A stretch of DNA of 48,803 nt, taken from Streptomyces sporangiiformans. Lineage in GTDB: Bacteria; Actinomycetota; Actinomycetes; Streptomycetales; Streptomycetaceae. Below, piece by piece: positions 24,742 to 32,543 of the stretch. The notes under the pieces were generated by a model. The model had not been told where the DNA came from, made no database searches, and saw only the letters and a program-made list of their open reading frames with translations. Both the position numbers and the translations under genes were made by a program. How positions within the stretch are numbered: the stretch's first letter is position 1; each line of letters starts with the position of its first letter. The DNA lies in the NCBI RefSeq assembly GCF_005768555.2, contig NZ_VCHX02000178.1, forward strand, positions 25,544 through 74,346, read 5' to 3'.

Positions 24742-25358
24742 CCCTGGTCGACGAGGCCGCGAAAGACACACCGGGTACGGAGGGGACGCCGCCGCACGTG
24801 GTCATCCTTTCCTACGCCGATCCCGTGCCTCAGCGCGTTCTCGCCTACGCCCTGTACCTGCTACGGCGCGGGGTCCCGGTCGACCTCGTCACGCCGACGG
24901 CGCCGTCTTCCCCCACCTCCGCGACGTTTCCGCACTTCCGGGTGTGGGAGATGAAGTCCGTGGAGGAGCGGCACCCGGTCAAGTGGCTGCAGTACACGGT
25001 GGTGCACCGGCTTCCGTCGGGCGTGCTGAACCGCGTCCGGCGTGTGGCGCGCCGCGTGCCGGGGGGCGGACCTGTTCTGCGGGCGGAGCGACTGGCACGA
25101 CGGACCCACCGTCGGGTCGCCGACCTGGTCGACCGGCGGCTGTTCTGGCCGGTCTACGACCACGTACGGCCGTTGGTGCTGGCCCGGGCCTCACGGCGCG
25201 CACTGGCGTCCATCGACTTCGACGCGGTCGACCGCGTGGTGTTCACGGACACACCGGCGGAGCACCTTGCATGGAAACTGGCTCAGCGTCACCCGGAAAC
25301 CGTTGTCGACGGCAGACTCGACCGGGAGCCTTACGCGCATCTGGAGCAGATTCGCTGA
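24738..25358 (+). CDS. orphan half-glycosyltransferase-like protein B
   Basis: A 206-residue protein starting inside the previous stop (ATGA) with AGGAGAAG as ribosome site. VVILSYADPVPQRVLAYALYLLRRG is Rossmann-like; the middle is strongly basic (RVRRVARRV, RLARRTHRRV) and the end reads VDRVVFTDTPAEHLAWKLAQRHP. Organisation and the C-terminal segment resemble the 22869 protein, suggesting they are distant paralogues, each paired with a GT4 gene. No donor-binding half is present. Function unknown. Confidence 0.65.
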   Translation: MTLVDEAAKDTPGTEGTPPHVVILSYADPVPQRVLAYALYLLRRGVPVDLVTPTAPSSPTSATFPHFRVWEMKSVEERHPVKWLQYTVVHRLPSGVLNRVRRVARRVPGGGPVLRAERLARRTHRRVADLVDRRLFWPVYDHVRPLVLARASRRALASIDFDAVDRVVFTDTPAEHLAWKLAQRHPETVVDGRLDREPYAHLEQIR

Positions 25359-25374
25359 GACAGGACGAGTGGGC

Positions 25375-25401
25375 TCATGGCCGCGTGGTACGCGGCCATG
25401 A
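25375..25401. terminator. hairpin between convergent genes
   Basis: A perfect 11-bp inverted repeat (25375-25385 and 25391-25401) with a 5-base loop, flanked by GAGT and ACTC that can extend it. There is no T-tract, as is common for Streptomyces terminators. It separates the half-GT gene from the minus-strand Tat-protein gene. Confidence 0.7.
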
Positions 25402-25406
25402 ACTCA

Positions 25407-25886
25407 TCACCAGTCGGATGAAGATTCCGCGCACACCGGTCCGAGGGTCATGCAGGTCACGTCCGCTTCCTTGCCGCTGGTCCGAGGGCCCGTCATCTCC
25501 TTGCCGGCCGACACCGGGCACACCTGCAGAGTGAAACAGTGCAGAAGGTCGCCGTAGAAATAGTCGCTGACGGATTCCCCCGCTTCCACCGACACAGTGA
25601 CCGTGCCGGGATTGGGGCCGCCGTCTACATCCAGGCATGACACGGAGTAGGTCCGGGGCGCGTCCCCGTGATTCTTGATGGTGTACTGAATGCCGCATAC
25701 ATCCTGGATCTGCCGCACCTCGACGCAGGCTTCCGTGCTGCCCATTGTTTCGCAGGAGCCCGGCGCCGACTCCTCGTTTCTCGTGTTCTCCGTGGGCATC
25801 GCGTGAGCGGTGGGGGCGGGGACGGTCAGGGTAACGGCTGCCGTTGCGGCGCCGACCAGAACCGTGCGGCGTGAGATCTCCTGCAT
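25407..25886 (-). CDS. small Tat-exported eight-cysteine protein (copy 2)
   Basis: A 159-residue protein with a twin-arginine signal (SRRTVLVGAATAAVTL; cleavage near AHA/M). The first 13 residues equal those of the 13644 protein. The mature part has eight Cys: C-x8-C, DVC, VSC, HCF, QVC, VTC and GPVC, i.e. the four family cysteines plus two extra pairs. An insert (GKEMTGPRTSGKEAD) lengthens the segment before the last two. Core DVCGIQYTIKNHG...YSVSCLDVDGG. GGAGAG precedes the ATG. It lies 44 bases downstream of the second DMFase-like gene, the same arrangement as copy 1. Confidence 0.85.
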   Translation of the reverse strand: MQEISRRTVLVGAATAAVTLTVPAPTAHAMPTENTRNEESAPGSCETMGSTEACVEVRQIQDVCGIQYTIKNHGDAPRTYSVSCLDVDGGPNPGTVTVSVEAGESVSDYFYGDLLHCFTLQVCPVSAGKEMTGPRTSGKEADVTCMTLGPVCAESSSDW

Positions 25887-25930
25887 ACATCTCTCCAGCT
25901 GTCAGAGAAGGGTCTTCTTACCGTGGTCGC

Positions 25931-27952
25931 CTAAGCCACCGCCGCCGTGAGCACATTGAGCATGATTCTGCGCATCGCCGCGTCGAAGGGCAGGCCGCCG
26001 TTGAAGGAGAGGGAGCTGGCCGAGAACACCCAACCGCCGTTGGGCTTGGGTACGTACATCATGTCGGCTCCGGCCCCGGGGTTGAGGCCTTGGGCGATGA
26101 GTACCGCTCCTGGAGTCGAAGCGTCGTCGATGTCGATTTCCCAGCCGCTGGCCGAGGCGTTGTAGGCCACACTGCCGAAGGTGCTTCCCACGCTGAGACC
26201 GGTTCCCGTCAGGAAGGCGTGGTTGTTCTGGACCTCGTACGGCGCGAAGGTCATGTACGACGGTGAGTAGAACGACACCTCCAGGATTTGCGATTCGGGC
26301 TGGCCGTCTTCCCGGAAGAGATCACGTGTGCCGTCGGCTCTGCGGAAAACGACCGCCGAACGGTCCCCGTTGTACTCCACCTTTTCGTAAATGCCGTTCC
26401 CCCCGGTGTAGATGAGGCGGCCGCCGGCGTTCTGGAAGTTGACCACGTTCTGTCGCATGGTCTCGGTGAAGTACTCCGGGTGGGTGGTCAGCACCAGCGC
26501 CTTGTAGCTGGGCAACCACTGATCTCCGGTCGCGTCCAGGTCGTTGTCGGCGTAGCAGTCGAAGGAGAAGCCCGCCGAGGTCATCCAACGCGTCAGTAGC
26601 AGGTCGCTGTAGAGCAGGTGGTCCAGGAAGCCGGTGGCCGACACGAAGTTCTGGTTCCGGTCGACTCCCATACCGGGACGCTCAAGGGTAACGGTGCGCT
26701 GTGTGCCTAGCTGACCGCCCGTGTACTGGTTGTGGCCTCCCCAGAAGTTGTAGGCGTTGTACGTGTTGGTGGGGACCAGGACAGCGATGTCCTGCTGTGG
26801 TGAGGACGGCCGCACGACGAAGGGCACATTCTGTGTGCCGCCGAAAGGAGACCGCAGTTGTGAGGCATAGATCCCCGAAGTCCAGTTCGAGGCGACGGAC
26901 ACGGAGAAGGAGGGGTTCCAGCCACACCCGGCGCTGCGGTACCCGCTCTGCAGGAACTGGAACTGTCCGCCACGGGAGACGGGCGAGGTGACCTGGACCG
27001 GGTCACCGCTGGCGGGAGCGAGACGCAGAGTGGCCGAGGTGTACGAGGAAAAGGTGGTGGACACGTGGATACTCAGGCTCGAGTTCTGCGGCGTGGACAC
27101 GGAGCCCGGATACCCCTGGAGCGCCGCCGAACCCTGATTGGTGAAGCCACTCCCCACCCGAACGCCTTCGCCGTTGTTGACCCACTGGACGCCGCTGGTG
27201 TTGATGGTCTCGGAGTTGAGCAGGCGATACCACAGGAGTTCGGTGTCCGCTCCGGGCGGATTGGACGCGCTCAGTCTGACCCGGTAGATGGTGCCGGAGC
27301 CATTGGAGAGGATCTGTTTCTGGTATCCCCCCAGAATGCGCAGGTCGATTCCTCTGCCGCTGTTAGCCCAGACCGAAGACCCGTTGGTTCCCAGGTAGCG
27401 GTACCAGTTCAGGGCGCCGCCCTGCCTCGATGCGAAAATGACTCCGTTCGGATCCGCGAGCAGATAGTTGAACGACTTCCAGCCCCTGCCGATCTGGGCC
27501 CCGGAGCCCGACGCCCAGCTGGACGATCCGTTATTGGCGGTGTATCGGTACCAAAACATGTTCCCGCTGCCGTCAACTCCGTAGAGGACGTTGTTCCAGC
27601 CGCCAAGGAGGCGTGGGAATCTGTTCCAGCCGTGACCGATCTTACTCCCGCTCGCGGAATGCCAACTTCCGGCGCCCGTACTGCTGTTGTTCAGGATGTA
27701 CCGGTACCAGATCAGATCCCCGTTCGGCTGGAAGGCGAAGATCTGTCCGTCGGCGGCAGCCAGGACGTAGCGAAACTGCTGCCACTTGGTGCCGATGAGC
27801 CGACCGGTGCCGGCATTTGCCCAAGAGGATGAACCAGTGCTCCATCCCGTATTGCGGTACCAGTAGAGGTTGCCGTCGGACTGAATCGCGTAAATAATCC
27901 CGTTGCCGCCGGGCACCAATTGCAAGAAGCGCTGTTGAGGGTCGTACGCCAT
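25931..27952 (-). CDS. tachylectin-like propeller fused to N,N-dimethylformamidase beta-like domain (copy 2)
   Basis: A 673-residue protein of exactly the same length as the 11578 product and similar along its whole length (by eye roughly 70% identical). Five tachylectin-like blades at 8-250, then an Ig-like part and the DMFase-type domain with VPTNTYNAYN (393-402), THPEYF (490-495) and AGGRLIYTGGNGIY. The candidate iron ligands Y398/Y401 and E493 are kept. No signal peptide; the 19 codons upstream of the ATG in the same frame are polar and are not one. Orientation is opposite to copy 1, and the two cassettes flank about 11 kb of sugar and transferase genes. Confidence 0.85.
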   Translation of the reverse strand: MAYDPQQRFLQLVPGGNGIIYAIQSDGNLYWYRNTGWSTGSSSWANAGTGRLIGTKWQQFRYVLAAADGQIFAFQPNGDLIWYRYILNNSSTGAGSWHSASGSKIGHGWNRFPRLLGGWNNVLYGVDGSGNMFWYRYTANNGSSSWASGSGAQIGRGWKSFNYLLADPNGVIFASRQGGALNWYRYLGTNGSSVWANSGRGIDLRILGGYQKQILSNGSGTIYRVRLSASNPPGADTELLWYRLLNSETINTSGVQWVNNGEGVRVGSGFTNQGSAALQGYPGSVSTPQNSSLSIHVSTTFSSYTSATLRLAPASGDPVQVTSPVSRGGQFQFLQSGYRSAGCGWNPSFSVSVASNWTSGIYASQLRSPFGGTQNVPFVVRPSSPQQDIAVLVPTNTYNAYNFWGGHNQYTGGQLGTQRTVTLERPGMGVDRNQNFVSATGFLDHLLYSDLLLTRWMTSAGFSFDCYADNDLDATGDQWLPSYKALVLTTHPEYFTETMRQNVVNFQNAGGRLIYTGGNGIYEKVEYNGDRSAVVFRRADGTRDLFREDGQPESQILEVSFYSPSYMTFAPYEVQNNHAFLTGTGLSVGSTFGSVAYNASASGWEIDIDDASTPGAVLIAQGLNPGAGADMMYVPKPNGGWVFSASSLSFNGGLPFDAAMRRIMLNVLTAAVA

Positions 27953-28058
27953 GTCTCTTGATGCCCATTCTGTCAACCGTCGTGGACGCGATTGTGGGTG
28001 ACCGGTCATTCATGCTCAAGAACCAACACGGCGCGACGGGCTTGTGGGTATTTCTGCT

Positions 28059-28085
28059 TTATCGGCTATCTCTTACGGTAGTTGT
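28059..28085 (-). promoter_or_regulatory. possible WhiG-type promoter of the copy 2 DMFase-like gene
   Basis: On the minus strand GCCGATAA (28066-28059) is a perfect match to the -10 of sigma-WhiG/FliA promoters (TAAA-n15-GCCGATAA). The four bases 15 positions upstream are ACAA, matching only two of the TAAA bases. The start codon is about 100 bases downstream. Copy 1 lacks this element. Confidence 0.3.
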
Positions 28086-28203
28086 GGCGCAGTCCGGCGG
28101 ACGACGCGTCATCGGTGGAGGCGAAGCAGATATGCCGGGGCCGTAGCCATCACTCCGCATTCCTCGTTCAAAAGGCGGGGGTGTCGAGAGGAGACAGCAG
28201 GAC

Positions 28204-29751
28204 ATGTTCACCGCGCGCAGTGCGAAGCGGAGGGTCAGGCGCGGAAAGCGTGGCGCGGCCCTCTCCTGCGATGTCAGCGTGATCGTTCCGGTCTACAACG
28301 CCATGCCGTACCTCACCGAGTGCCTGGACTCACTCGTGGGGCAGTCCATCGACCGGGCGCGGATGGAGGTCATCGCCGTCGACGACGGTTCCACGGACGG
28401 CGGTGAGAAGGAGCTGGAGCGGTACGCGTCCCTGCATCCCGGACTGTTCAGGGTGATCCACCAGCCCAACTCCGGTGGTCCGGCGAGCCCTTGCAACCGC
28501 GGGCTGGAGCAGGCCGCCGGTCGCTATGTCCTCTTCCTCGGCGCGGACGACTACCTGGGCCCCGAGGCGCTGGAACGGATGGTGGACAGCGCCGACGCCA
28601 ACGAGTCCGATGTGGTGTACGTCAGGATGGTGGGCGTCGGTGGCAGGGAGGTGCACCAGGGCGTCTTCGCCAGAACCCGGGCGGAAGTGCCGCTGGACGA
28701 CTGGCGGATCTGCTGGGCCCTGTCCAACACCAAGCTCTTCCGCCGCTCCCTCGTCGAGGAGCACGGGCTGCGTTTCTCCGAGACGCTGACGGCCTTCAGC
28801 GATCAGCCGTTCACCCTCGAAGCGCTGTTCCGGGCTCGTCGCATCTGCGTGCTCGGCGACTACGACTACTACTTCTCGGTGCGCAGGGACGACCTGAGCA
28901 ACATCACCCTCCGATCCCGGCATCTGGAGCGGCTGCGGGGCCTGACGGCCGCGATGGCCGTCACCGAGCGATTCACCGAACCGGGCAGCAAGTGCCGCGC
29001 CAACATGAACGTGCGGCACTTCCACTGGGAGGCCGAGCAGCTGCTGCGCGCCAACTTCCTGGAGCTCGAGGAAAGTACGCAGCAGGAGATCTTCGAAGGA
29101 CTGCGGGCCCTGGTGGACCGGTACCTCGACGAGGGGGTCGAAGAGCGGCTGCAGGTGCGTCGCCGGGTGCGGCTCGCGCACGTACGCGCGGGGGACCTGG
29201 TGGGACTGCGGGCGGCCATCGCCGAGGAGGACGACCAGGGGCGGGTTCCGCTCACGGCCCGGGGCGACCGTGTGTACGCGGACTACTCCGCCTTCCGTGA
29301 GCCGGAGCGCACACTGCCCGACAGCGTCTTCGACGTCACGAAATGGGCCAGGCAACGGGCCTCCCAGCAGCGCTTGGAGATCCGCTCACTGGTCGCGGTG
29401 GGAAAGCCAAGGCCGCTCGGACTCAGGATGCGGGCAGTGAGCTCCCTCGACGACCTCGCTGACCTGGCCGACCAGAACGTCGCCTCGGTCACCGTCGACG
29501 AGGCGCCGGCAGGGACCCGCATCCGGCTCCAGGCGTTGGGGGACGGCGCGGGGACCGAGATCGACGTGGAACTGCCCTTGGCCGTACCGGAGTTCGGCCG
29601 GGCGCTGACGCTGCGGATCCGTATCGCCGGTGTCGAGCGCACGGCCAGGTCGGCCGACGAGCTGGGGCGCCGGGTCGTGTCCGCCTTCCTCGTCCGGCTA
29701 CGCAGTGGTGTGGCGCGGCGGTTGCGACGGCTGATCCGGGCGGTGGGGTGA
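28204..29751 (+). CDS. GT2 family glycosyltransferase
   Basis: A 515-residue enzyme. The GT-A domain occupies residues about 22-270: VSVIVPVYNAMPYL, VIAVDDGSTDGG, SGGPASPCNRGLEQA and a GADD metal motif in LFLGADDY. The C-terminal 240 residues form a separate, less familiar domain seen in actinobacterial GT2 proteins next to TagF-like genes. It is alone on the plus strand with AGGAGA upstream, and converges on the methyltransferase gene. It probably extends the same glycopolymer; donor unknown. Confidence 0.87.
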   Translation: MFTARSAKRRVRRGKRGAALSCDVSVIVPVYNAMPYLTECLDSLVGQSIDRARMEVIAVDDGSTDGGEKELERYASLHPGLFRVIHQPNSGGPASPCNRGLEQAAGRYVLFLGADDYLGPEALERMVDSADANESDVVYVRMVGVGGREVHQGVFARTRAEVPLDDWRICWALSNTKLFRRSLVEEHGLRFSETLTAFSDQPFTLEALFRARRICVLGDYDYYFSVRRDDLSNITLRSRHLERLRGLTAAMAVTERFTEPGSKCRANMNVRHFHWEAEQLLRANFLELEESTQQEIFEGLRALVDRYLDEGVEERLQVRRRVRLAHVRAGDLVGLRAAIAEEDDQGRVPLTARGDRVYADYSAFREPERTLPDSVFDVTKWARQRASQQRLEIRSLVAVGKPRPLGLRMRAVSSLDDLADLADQNVASVTVDEAPAGTRIRLQALGDGAGTEIDVELPLAVPEFGRALTLRIRIAGVERTARSADELGRRVVSAFLVRLRSGVARRLRRLIRAVG

Positions 29752-29792
29752 CTGACGCGCACAGGTCGTGGCGGGGCGCGCGGCCTCGCACC

Positions 29793-30719
29793 TCAGCCCC
29801 GGGCGCGGCATGCCTTGCGCAGCGCCCGGGTGACGACCGGCGGCAGCAGGTCGACGGCGATCCGGCGCGCCAGCGAGCCGCTCTTCGGTGCCCCGGCAGC
29901 GGTGGAGGACAGGACACGTGCCGGGCTGTACACGCGCCTGGGGTGACACGAGGTGACCAGGTCGGGTGCCGGGATCTTCCCGCGTGAGGCGCGGATGACG
30001 TCGTGGCCGGCGATCTCCTGAATCCCCGGTACGCACTTGGGGATGGTCCGCAGCTCCGTCAGCAGCGCTTCCCTCAGCGGTGCGGGATCGCCCCAGGTGC
30101 CGTAGAGCTTGTTGGACGACAGCATGACGGGGCGCAGGCCGTGGCAGAACACCGCTTCCCAGCTCGCGGCGGCGACACCGGGGGTGTGTTCGGTGCGGTA
30201 GTCGTCGAGGACGAGGATGCCGTCCTCGCGCAGTGCTTTCTTCGCTGTCAGGATGTCGCCGCGTACGTCGTCGTACATGTGCGAGGCGTCGATGTGGACG
30301 AAGCGGCACGAGTCCTCTTCGATCAGCGAGGCCAGCACATCGGTGCGGCCCTCGACCACGTCCGGCAGCGTGTCGTTGAAAGCCAGGTAGTTGGCCTCGA
30401 AGGCGCGGCGGGTCAGGGACCTTTGGTAGAAGGCCTTGGTCGCCTCCTTGGTGTAGCCGTCCTCGGCGCCGAAGAGGTCGCAGACGGTCAGCTTCTCGCC
30501 GTCCCGCAGGAACGCTCCCATGACGATGGTGCTCTTGCCGAGGTAGCAGCCCATCTCGAGGAGGTCGCCCGGGGGATTGAGCGGGGTGCGGTGTCCCAGG
30601 AACCAGGCGAAGAGGTGCTGGTCGAGTGGCCAGAACCAGCCCGGTACCTCCTCCAGGGAGCTTGGCCTGGGCAGTTCGCTGTCGCGGCTGGTGGTTGCCT
30701 CGTCACGCGTGATGGTCAT
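29793..30719 (-). CDS. class I SAM-dependent methyltransferase (Methyltransf_24 type)
   Basis: A 308-residue protein with SAM motif LLEMGCYLGKSTIVMGAFL and the metal/substrate region FVHIDASHMYDDVRGD followed by GILVLDDY, as in TylF/macrocin-type and rhamnosyl O-methyltransferases. The start at 30719 is supported by GGAG nine bases upstream. It is the last gene of the six-gene minus-strand TagF operon, so O-methylation of a sugar or polyol in the polymer, perhaps as a chain cap, is inferred. Confidence 0.85.
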   Translation of the reverse strand: MTITRDEATTSRDSELPRPSSLEEVPGWFWPLDQHLFAWFLGHRTPLNPPGDLLEMGCYLGKSTIVMGAFLRDGEKLTVCDLFGAEDGYTKEATKAFYQRSLTRRAFEANYLAFNDTLPDVVEGRTDVLASLIEEDSCRFVHIDASHMYDDVRGDILTAKKALREDGILVLDDYRTEHTPGVAAASWEAVFCHGLRPVMLSSNKLYGTWGDPAPLREALLTELRTIPKCVPGIQEIAGHDVIRASRGKIPAPDLVTSCHPRRVYSPARVLSSTAAGAPKSGSLARRIAVDLLPPVVTRALRKACRARG

Positions 30720-30741
30720 GGTCGTGATCTCCGTCAGGATC

Positions 30742-30770
30742 GGGGAAGGGGGAGGGGGAGAGGTAGGGGG
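30742..30770 (+). other. G-quadruplex-forming motif in operon spacer
   Basis: Four runs of four or five G with loops AA, A and AGAGGTA fit the canonical G4 pattern on the plus strand. It lies in a 90-base purine-rich gap between the GT-C and methyltransferase genes; the minus-strand mRNA would be C-rich here. Confidence 0.7.
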
Positions 30771-30809
30771 TAAGAGGAGGGGAGGCAAGGGGCGATGGGC
30801 GGGGACTCC

Positions 30810-32543
30810 TCAGCTGTCGTGTGCGGACGACCGGCCGGGTCGGAGCACCCCGCCGCAGCTGTGGTGGCCGCTCTCGTAGTCCTTGGGGACGGCGCGGTCG
30901 GCCCAGGCACGAACGGACTTCAGCCGCTCGGGATGGTCAACGGCGTCGGCCAGGACCCAGTCACCGGTGCCTTCGTTCGTACGCATCAACGGCACATATC
31001 CTTCGGCGGTCAGTCGAGGCGCCGTCATTCCGGTGCTGCGGGCCCAGTAGCCGACCGCATGGATGAAGGTGGGCCGCAGCTCGCCGAATACGTACGCCTG
31101 CAGCCCCTTGGTGTCCTGCGCGGCCAGGGCCTCGGCGATCCGCGGTTCCGTGAGACCGGCCAGGTCGTACACCCGGTGCCTGCTGGTGAGCAGAGTGCCC
31201 CCGAGGCTGGGCAGCAGGAGCGAGGCGTTCCGCATGCCGAGCCGGTCGGCGTACTCGTTGAAGATCACGCCGTCCCGGTTGACGATGTTGCACATCGGCA
31301 GCGTCGGCCTGGCACGGAACGCGGCGGCCGGCTGCCACTGTCCCACCCAGGACAGGAGCAGGGCGAGGCTCGCAGCGACCGCGGTGAGGACACGACCGCG
31401 TGGTGTTCCCCGCTCGACCAGAGCAGTCACGGTCAGGGCCACGGCCATGGTCGCCAGGACCCACACGGGAGTTGCGAACCGGTAGAGGCCCATCCAGTCC
31501 CGCTGGAGCACGCCGAAGGCACCGAGGGTCAGTGACAGCGGCACCAGGACGGCGGCCAGCGCGGCGCGCAGCGGACCACGACGGGCGAGGAGCATCGCGA
31601 TCCCCGCCAGAGCCGTCAGTACGGCCGACCAGCCGGCGAAAGTGAGCAACTCGCCGATCGTCTTCGCGAACACAGCGGGCTCCGGCAGCTTCTGGGCCTT
31701 GGCCACCGCAGTGTTGGGCACAAGGCGTCCGAAGAGCGTGTAACGCCAGACGAGGAACGCGGCGTACGGCACCGTGAAGGCGGCGATACTCAGGGCGGCC
31801 GGCCGCATCCGCGATGTCAGGTTCGCCCGCCGGACCGACAGCAGAAGCAGGAGCGGGTACGCGCCCGCGAGCACCGCACCGTCCGGTCTGGTGAGCGCGG
31901 CGGCCAGCGCGAGCAGCCCGGAACTCACGGCGGGGCCGCGATCGAGCAGGGTGCCGGTGGCACACGCACGGACGAGCACCGAGGCGAGAACGGCGGCGAG
32001 TAGGGCGTACAGGGGATTCTCGAGCCCGGAGAACACCCAGGCCACGAAGGAGATGTTGGCTGCCAGCAGGACGCCGGAGAGTGCTGTCACGACCCAGGAG
32101 AAGGTGACGAGAAGCCGGGCCGCGGAGGCGATGGCGACCAGAATGCCGGCGGCGCAGAGCAGCCCGAGCAGCTTGGGATACAGCACCAGATCCGGTACGC
32201 CGAGCATGGCCCGGTGGTCGAAGAGCCCGAGCCGCCGGCCGACGACCAGCAGCGCCAGCCAGGTGGGGTTGGAGTAGCCCTCCACCGGGGGTGCTCCTGG
32301 CTGCTGGACCGGGCCGAGCCCCTCGTCGATGCTGCGGGCGTACGCGAAGGTGATGGCCGCATCGTCGACGACCCACTGGCCGAGCCGGGAGCCCTCCCAT
32401 CCGATGAGAGCGGTGCCCACTGCGACGGCCGCACCGTCCGCCCACCATCGGGCACGAGGACGCGCGGCGGCCTGGGGCGCACGGTTCCGCTCGGTCTCCG
32501 TCCGCTCGGCCCGGACCGGGGGGCCGGTTGCCGTTCTGGTCAT
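30810..32543 (-). CDS. GT-C membrane glycosyltransferase, AftB-like (arabinofuranosyltransferase family)
   Basis: A 577-residue polytopic protein with about ten to eleven helices and a soluble C-terminal domain (from about 400). The first periplasmic loop has VVDDAAITFAYARSIDEGLGPV followed by VEGYSNPTW, the DD-containing signature of GT-C enzymes such as mycobacterial AftB that use decaprenyl-phosphate sugars outside the membrane. The ATG overlaps the stop of the GT2-TagF gene (ATGA). It likely adds a terminal pentose or mannose to the polymer outside the cell; sugar identity is not shown by sequence. Confidence 0.85.
   Translation of the reverse strand: MTRTATGPPVRAERTETERNRAPQAAARPRARWWADGAAVAVGTALIGWEGSRLGQWVVDDAAITFAYARSIDEGLGPVQQPGAPPVEGYSNPTWLALLVVGRRLGLFDHRAMLGVPDLVLYPKLLGLLCAAGILVAIASAARLLVTFSWVVTALSGVLLAANISFVAWVFSGLENPLYALLAAVLASVLVRACATGTLLDRGPAVSSGLLALAAALTRPDGAVLAGAYPLLLLLSVRRANLTSRMRPAALSIAAFTVPYAAFLVWRYTLFGRLVPNTAVAKAQKLPEPAVFAKTIGELLTFAGWSAVLTALAGIAMLLARRGPLRAALAAVLVPLSLTLGAFGVLQRDWMGLYRFATPVWVLATMAVALTVTALVERGTPRGRVLTAVAASLALLLSWVGQWQPAAAFRARPTLPMCNIVNRDGVIFNEYADRLGMRNASLLLPSLGGTLLTSRHRVYDLAGLTEPRIAEALAAQDTKGLQAYVFGELRPTFIHAVGYWARSTGMTAPRLTAEGYVPLMRTNEGTGDWVLADAVDHPERLKSVRAWADRAVPKDYESGHHSCGGVLRPGRSSAHDS

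Noticed and set aside
11578..27952. Composite transposon interpretation of the inverted DMFase cassettes
   Set aside because: No transposase, terminal repeats or target duplications are visible, and the two copies have diverged too far for a recent mobile event.
28010..28203. Short plus-strand frames (28044-28406, 28082-28282) before the GT2 gene
   Set aside because: They overlap the GT2 start out of frame and lack ribosome sites; composition is not protein-like.
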